DNA from: Amycolatopsis vastitatis
Lineage (GTDB): Bacteria; Actinomycetota; Actinomycetes; Mycobacteriales; Pseudonocardiaceae
Assembly (NCBI RefSeq): GCF_002234595.1
Contig: NZ_NMUL01000006.1
Span: forward strand, 62,001 to 126,000
DNA length: 64,000 nucleotides
Reading direction: 5' to 3'
The notes below the pieces were generated by a model. It saw nothing but the letters and a program-made list of their open reading frames with translations, did no database searches and was not told the origin of the DNA. Below, piece after piece: positions 60,127-64,000 of this stretch (the first letter of the stretch is position 1; the number at the start of each line of letters is the position of its first letter). Made by a program: the position numbers and the translations under genes.

Positions 60127-60339
60127 TCAGGCGGTCGGGACCTCGTCCGGTGGGGCCTCCGCTTCGGTGGCCGCCGGTTCCGGGCGCTGCCTGGTGAGCT
60201 GGCACGTCGTGCAGACCAGGGTGCGGCCGAGCACCGTCCCGTCGTCGGCGACGACCTGGGCGACGTGCATCGTCGGGAACCCGCAGACCTCGCAGGGCAG
60301 TGCCGCATCCTCGCGACTGATGCGGAGCTGGGCGCCCAT
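60127..60339 (-). CDS. Small zinc-ribbon-like protein (70 aa)
   Basis: Starts MGAQLRISREDAALPCEVCG; CEVCG and, about 33 residues later, CTTC form a CxxC-x(n)-CxxC zinc-ribbon arrangement, with an acidic Pro-rich tail. Start supported by AGGAGG 6 nt upstream. Function unknown; it could be a small regulator or RNA-polymerase-associated protein, which is speculation. Confidence 0.75.
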   Translation of the reverse strand: MGAQLRISREDAALPCEVCGFPTMHVAQVVADDGTVLGRTLVCTTCQLTRQRPEPAATEAEAPPDEVPTA

Positions 60340-60445
60340 CCGGCCTCCTGATGTGACGTGGATCTCACCACCTTGCCTTCCTTCGGGGCCGGTACCAGCC
60401 GAATTCACTCGTTCGGCCCAGTCTGGATCAGCTTCGGTGACTCTT

Positions 60446-60471
60446 GTGTCGCTCGGGGTGATCCGGGGTAA
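60446..60471 (+). promoter_or_regulatory. SigF-like promoter ahead of the NHEJ operon
   Basis: GTGT (60446-60449), 16-bp spacer, GGGTAA (60466-60471), 44 bp before the 60516 ATG. A weaker match than the others because the last base is A, as in the NDH-2 promoter. Confidence 0.5.
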
Positions 60472-60515
60472 TCCGTCGGCGAAGGAGCACCCGGGGACTG
60501 CTCGAGGGAGCCAAG

Positions 60516-60713
60516 ATGCGAGACAAGCGGAACGACCTGCGGCCGGTGGCGGACCTGCTCGCCGACGGCGGGGACTCACCGGAACTGGCGCGCACCCGGC
60601 GCAAGGCGGCACTGGCCGTCGCGGCGCGGGCCAAGGACCCCGAGGACTGCGCGCGGCTGCTGGACATGCTGGGCCTGCACTCCGGCACCCGGCGCGCCAG
60701 CGACGTCGCCTGA
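60516..60713 (+). CDS. Small protein of unknown function heading the NHEJ operon (65 aa)
   Basis: A basic, helical protein: MRDKRNDLRPVADLLADGGD, then RKAALAVAARAKDPEDCARL. No recognised domain. GAGGGAG ribosome-binding site. It ends 22 bp before the Ku gene, so it is probably part of the same transcript and might have a DNA-repair role; this is inferred from position. Confidence 0.75.
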   Translation: MRDKRNDLRPVADLLADGGDSPELARTRRKAALAVAARAKDPEDCARLLDMLGLHSGTRRASDVA

Positions 60714-60735
60714 GAAACTCCTCGAGGAGGTCGAC

Positions 60736-61671
60736 ATGGCCCGACCGGTGTGGAGCGGTGCGCTGAGCCTGGGGCTGGTCACCGTTCCGGTGGAGCTGTA
60801 CCCGGCGGTGGCGGACCACACGATCCACTTCCACCAGTTCGAACGCGGGACGTCGGACCGGATCCGCAACCGCCGGGTCAACGAGCGGACCGGCGACGAG
60901 GTGACCCAGGACGAGATCGTCAAGGGCTACGACCTCGGCGGCGGGGACCACGTGCTCGTCGAACCGGACGAGCTGGACGAAATCGCGCCCGAGCGGTCCC
61001 GCCGGATCGACATCGAGCAGTTCGTCGAGCTGGACGAGATCGACCCGTGGTTCTTCGACAAGACGTACTGGCTCAAGCCGGCGAAGGAGGACTTCGCCAA
61101 GGCCTACGGCCTGCTGCTGCAGGCGATGGACCGCAGCGAGAAGGCCGGCGTCGCGAAGTTCGTGCTGCGCGGCAAGGAGTACCTCGCCGCCGTTCGCGCC
61201 GGCGAAGACGTGATGGTGCTCAACACGCTGCACTTCGTCGCGGACCTGCGCAAGCCGAAGGACGTCATGGGCAAGCTCCCGCAGCTGCCGAAGCCGCGGC
61301 CCAAGGAGCTGGACATGGCCCTCTCCCTGGTCGACGAGATGACCGCGCCGTGGAAGCCCGAGGACTACCGGGACGAGTACTCGAAGCGCGTCGAAGAGCT
61401 GATCAAGGCCAAGAAGGCGGGCAAGGAGATCACCCACGAAGAGGAGCCGGAGCCGTCGGCCGACGTCGTCGACCTCTTCGAGGCGCTGTCGCGCAGCGTC
61501 AAGAACCGCAAGGGCGGCGGCAAGGAACCGAAGAAGAAGACCGCGAAGAAGCAGGGCAAGCTTGCCGGGTTGTCGAAGTCCGATCTGGACAAGCTCGCCC
61601 GTGAGCAGGGCGTGAAGGGCCGGTCGAAGATGACGCGCGCCGAACTCGAGAAGGCGCTGAAGGCGTCGTGA
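60736..61671 (+). CDS. ku2: Non-homologous end-joining protein Ku (second copy)
   Basis: Bacterial Ku, 311 aa: ARPVWSGALSLGLVTVPVEL at the start, a conserved core with DIEQFVELDEIDPWFFDKTY, and a C-terminal extension (about 255-311): a Lys-rich segment followed by a SAP/Rho-N-like motif (LSKSDLDKLAREQGVKGRSK) that may bind DNA. RBS GAGGAGG. The ligase-domain gene begins in its stop codon (GTGA overlap), so Ku2 and LigD are co-expressed, probably as the main NHEJ set. Confidence 0.96.
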   Translation: MARPVWSGALSLGLVTVPVELYPAVADHTIHFHQFERGTSDRIRNRRVNERTGDEVTQDEIVKGYDLGGGDHVLVEPDELDEIAPERSRRIDIEQFVELDEIDPWFFDKTYWLKPAKEDFAKAYGLLLQAMDRSEKAGVAKFVLRGKEYLAAVRAGEDVMVLNTLHFVADLRKPKDVMGKLPQLPKPRPKELDMALSLVDEMTAPWKPEDYRDEYSKRVEELIKAKKAGKEITHEEEPEPSADVVDLFEALSRSVKNRKGGGKEPKKKTAKKQGKLAGLSKSDLDKLAREQGVKGRSKMTRAELEKALKAS

Positions 61672-62612
61672 GCGGACCCGGCTGGCGCGAGCCGACCCTG
61701 GCCACGCTCACCGACCGCCGGTTCTCCGACGAGGACTGGATCTTCGAGCGCAAGCTGGACGGCGTCCGCGCGATCTGCGTGCGCGACGCCGGCCCGCCGA
61801 CGCTGTATTCGCGCAACCACAAGGTGATGGACAACGCCTACCCGGAGATCGTCGAAGCGCTCGCGACCCGGGGCGGGCCGCGGTTCGTCGCGGACGGCGA
61901 GATCGTCGCCTTCGACGGCGCCAACACCAGCTTCGCGGCGTTGCAGCCCCGGATCCACGTCGGCGACCCGGACCGCGCCCGCGCGACCGGCGTGCGCGTC
62001 TACTACTACCTGTTCGACCTGCTGTACTTCGACGACCAGGACACGACCGGGCTGCCGCTGCGGCAGCGGAAGGCGTTGCTGCGCGACGCGTTCGATTTCG
62101 ACGACCCGTTGCGGCTGTCTTCGCACCGGAACGCGCAAGGCGAGAAGTTCTTCGAAGAAGCCTGCCGCCGCGGCTGGGAAGGCGTCATCGCCAAGCGGGC
62201 CGACGCGCCGTACCACCACGGGCGGTCACCCGACTGGCTGAAGTTCAAGTGCGCGCAGGGCCAGGAACTCGTCATCGGCGGCTTCACGGACCCGCAGGGC
62301 GCGCGCCACGGCTTCGGCGCGCTCTTGCTCGGCTACCACGAGGACGGCGGACTGAAGTACGCGGGCAAGGTCGGCACCGGGTTCGACGAGAAGCTGCTGA
62401 CGTCGCTGCACGCGCGGCTGCGGGCGCGCGAGACGGCGCGGTCGCCGTTCGCCGGGCCGGTCAAGGAACCCGGCGCGCACTGGGTGCGCCCGGAGCTGGT
62501 GGCGCAGATCGGCTTCTCCGAGTGGACGCGGGACGGGCGGCTGCGGCACCCGCGGTTCGCCGGGCTGCGCGAGGACAAGAAGGCCGCGGACGTCGTACGG
62601 GAGCGCGCGTGA
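61668..62612 (+). CDS. ligD: ATP-dependent DNA ligase, LigD ligase-domain type
   Basis: A 314-aa stand-alone ligase. The adenylation lysine is Lys29 in FERKLDGVRAIC; further nucleotidyltransferase motifs are FVADGEIVAFDG, YYYLFDLLYFD, GWEGVIAKRAD and DWLKFKC; an OB-fold domain fills the rest. It seals double-strand breaks held by Ku. In Mycobacterium LigD joins polymerase, phosphoesterase and ligase in one chain; here the ligase is separate. GTG start overlapping the Ku2 stop by 4 bp. Confidence 0.95.
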   Translation: MSGPGWREPTLATLTDRRFSDEDWIFERKLDGVRAICVRDAGPPTLYSRNHKVMDNAYPEIVEALATRGGPRFVADGEIVAFDGANTSFAALQPRIHVGDPDRARATGVRVYYYLFDLLYFDDQDTTGLPLRQRKALLRDAFDFDDPLRLSSHRNAQGEKFFEEACRRGWEGVIAKRADAPYHHGRSPDWLKFKCAQGQELVIGGFTDPQGARHGFGALLLGYHEDGGLKYAGKVGTGFDEKLLTSLHARLRARETARSPFAGPVKEPGAHWVRPELVAQIGFSEWTRDGRLRHPRFAGLREDKKAADVVRERA

Positions 62613-63472
62613 AGACTTCCCACCCGGACAAGGTGTTCTACCCGGACGACGGCCTGACCAAGGGAGACGTCGTCGAGTACTACCGCGCCGTCGCGGACGT
62701 CATGCTGCCGCACCTGCGCGGCCGCCCGCTCACGCTGCGGCGCTTCCCCGACGGCATCTCGAAACAGGGCTGGTTCCAGAAGCACCCGGGGGAGCACTTC
62801 CCGGACTCCATCCGGGTCGAGCGCGTTCCCCGGCGTGGCGGCGGCACCGACGAGTACGTCGTCTGCGAGGACGCCGGGACGCTGGAGTACCTGGCGAACC
62901 AGGGGACGGTGGAGTTCCACGTCTGGCTGTCCACCGTGGACGCCCCGGAGTGCCCGGACCGGCTGGTGCTCGACCTCGACCCGCCGGACGGCACGCCGGT
63001 CGCGCAGCTGCGCGCGGTCGCGCGGCGCATCCGCGAACACTACGAGCGGGCCGGGCTGACGGCGTTCGTCCAGGCCACCGGCGGACGCGGCTTCCACGTG
63101 CTCGCGCCGCTGGACGCGAAGTCGGACACGGAGGTGGTGCTGGAGCTGTCGCGCGCCCTCGCCGACCGGGTCGCGGCGGACGACCCGGACCGCCTGACGA
63201 CGGCTCAGCGCAAGGACAAGCGTGGCGACCGGATCTTCCTGGATGCCAACCGCAACGGCTACGCGCAGACGTTCGTCGCCCCGTACTCGCTGCGTGCCCG
63301 CCCCGGCGCGGCCGCCGCGACGCCGCTGGACTGGCGGGAGCTGGGCAAGGCCGATCCGGCCGGTTGGAGCCTGGCGAAGGAGAAGCAGCGGCTGGCGCGC
63401 AAGGACGACCCGTGGCGGAACCTCGGCGAGCACGAGGCCTCGGCGGAGGCGGCGCTGAAGCAGCTCACTTGA
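62609..63472 (+). CDS. ligD: LigD polymerase-domain (primase-like) protein
   Basis: A 287-aa archaeo-eukaryotic primase-fold polymerase of the LigD POL type. The catalytic carboxylates are Asp122 and Asp124 in VLDLDPPDG, with EFHVWLST (His104) and QATGGRGFHVLAPL as template and nucleotide-binding motifs. These enzymes fill gaps at breaks, preferring ribonucleotides. No phosphoesterase domain is encoded in this operon. GTG start in a GTGA overlap with the ligase gene. The 3' end overlaps the opposing udgX gene by 8 bp. Confidence 0.95.
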   Translation: MKTSHPDKVFYPDDGLTKGDVVEYYRAVADVMLPHLRGRPLTLRRFPDGISKQGWFQKHPGEHFPDSIRVERVPRRGGGTDEYVVCEDAGTLEYLANQGTVEFHVWLSTVDAPECPDRLVLDLDPPDGTPVAQLRAVARRIREHYERAGLTAFVQATGGRGFHVLAPLDAKSDTEVVLELSRALADRVAADDPDRLTTAQRKDKRGDRIFLDANRNGYAQTFVAPYSLRARPGAAAATPLDWRELGKADPAGWSLAKEKQRLARKDDPWRNLGEHEASAEAALKQLT

Positions 63473-64000
63473 GGGTCTTGCCGGCTGCCTTCAGGTCGGC
63501 GACGAAAGCCGCGTAGGCCTCGTCCCGGTCAGGCGCCCGCAGCACCGCCGACGGGTGGACCGTCGCCACCGCGGACGGCACCAGGTCGGCCACGTCGTCG
63601 GGGGCGTCCACCGGCTCGCCCCGGTGAGCGGTGAGCCGGAACTTCGGGCCCAGCAACGACTGCGCTGCCGTCGCGCCCAGCAGCAGCACCAGGTCGGGGC
63701 GCACCGCGCGCAGCTCCGCCAGCAGCCACGGGCGGCACGCGACGACCTCGGTGCGGCCCGGCTTTTGGTGGATGCGGCGCTTGCCGCGCTCGTCGCGCTT
63801 GAACTTGAAGTGCTTGACGGCGTTGGTGACGTACAACGACCGCCGGTCGAAGCCGGCCTCTTCGAAGGCGCGGTCCAGGAGCTTGCCGGCGGGGCCGACG
63901 AACGGCTCGCCCGCCAGGTCCTCTTTGTCGCCCGGCTGCTCGCCGACGACGAGGATCTTCGCCTCGGGCGTCCCTTCGCCGAAGACGGTCTGGGTCGCGT
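63465..64000 (-). CDS. udgX: UdgX-type uracil-DNA glycosylase, 5' end beyond window
   Basis: The visible C-terminal 178 residues belong to the family 4-like uracil-DNA glycosylases: motif GEQPGDKEDLAGEPFVGPAG binds the Fe-S/uracil site and HPSAVLR is the leucine-loop motif. The insert KRRIHQKPGRTEVVACRPW is the R-loop that defines UdgX; its His (KRRIH) forms a covalent bond with abasic DNA after uracil removal in the mycobacterial enzyme. The frame is open to the window end, so the start lies outside; internal ATG/TTG codons are not true starts. Convergent with the NHEJ operon. Confidence 0.92.
   Translation of the reverse strand, partial: ATQTVFGEGTPEAKILVVGEQPGDKEDLAGEPFVGPAGKLLDRAFEEAGFDRRSLYVTNAVKHFKFKRDERGKRRIHQKPGRTEVVACRPWLLAELRAVRPDLVLLLGATAAQSLLGPKFRLTAHRGEPVDAPDDVADLVPSAVATVHPSAVLRAPDRDEAYAAFVADLKAAGKTLK

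Noticed and set aside
59132..60205. Minus-strand frame with heptad peptides (RLAYPDG-like) over the repeat array
   Set aside because: 21-bp units are 7 codons long, so frames stay open automatically; no RBS or homology.

Overview
The window is 64 kb of very GC-rich, strongly GC3-biased DNA with densely packed genes, GTG starts and many 4-bp stop/start overlaps. It is actinobacterial. ESX/type VII-associated genes (EspG, EspC, PPE/WXG), an F420-dependent oxidoreductase, ANTAR regulators, a SigF/UsfX-type sigma/anti-sigma pair, a mycobacterial-type CmtR, DinB2 and UdgX, and the style of its intergenic hairpin repeats point to Pseudonocardiales, most likely Amycolatopsis or a close relative. This is inference; no 16S rRNA gene is present. 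I recognised no tRNA, rRNA, CRISPR array, IS element or prophage.

Layout. 0-10 kb: end of a StyA-like monooxygenase, a first Ku gene, a cmtR/CDF metal-resistance pair, ahcY behind a probable SAH riboswitch and attenuator, an AurF-like diiron enzyme with its TetR regulator, and a DinB2-type polymerase. 10-22 kb: metabolic genes, comprising a MetE-like protein, a LysE exporter, GTP cyclohydrolase II, a MarR-controlled MBL/flavin monooxygenase pair, a LacI regulator, TauE, and a form II CoxLSM-type molybdenum hydroxylase. 22-24.3 kb: a DUF222-HNH gene on DNA of lower GC. 24.3-34 kb: an ESX-associated cassette (EspG, PPE/WXG-like, EspC, YbaB-like) ending in a 1656-residue RHS polymorphic toxin with its own WXG domain. 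34-46 kb: a secreted SGNH hydrolase, a Tat-exported alpha-L-fucosidase, then an operon-like minus-strand run (PLP decarboxylase, GT39, PobA-like monooxygenase, HelR-type RNA-polymerase motor ATPase) divergent from a LysR gene.

46-60 kb is a general-stress island: a SigF-like sigma factor with its RsbW/UsfX anti-sigma factor, STAS proteins, two GAF-ANTAR proteins, hemerythrin, CYTH-CHAD, DUF1469/3618/4235, an SRPBCC protein, a type II NADH dehydrogenase, an F420 enzyme and an orphan ctaD. Many transcription units there carry a GNNT-N15/16-GGGTAN promoter, the type read by SigB/SigF factors, including one in front of the sigma operon itself. The same motif precedes the last block (60.5-63.5 kb), a second NHEJ set with Ku and separate LigD ligase and LigD polymerase proteins. 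A UdgX-type uracil-DNA glycosylase runs off the window end.

Several intergenic regions hold long inverted arrays of short repeats. In three of them the units are spaced exactly 21 bp apart; these are the least explained signals in the window.
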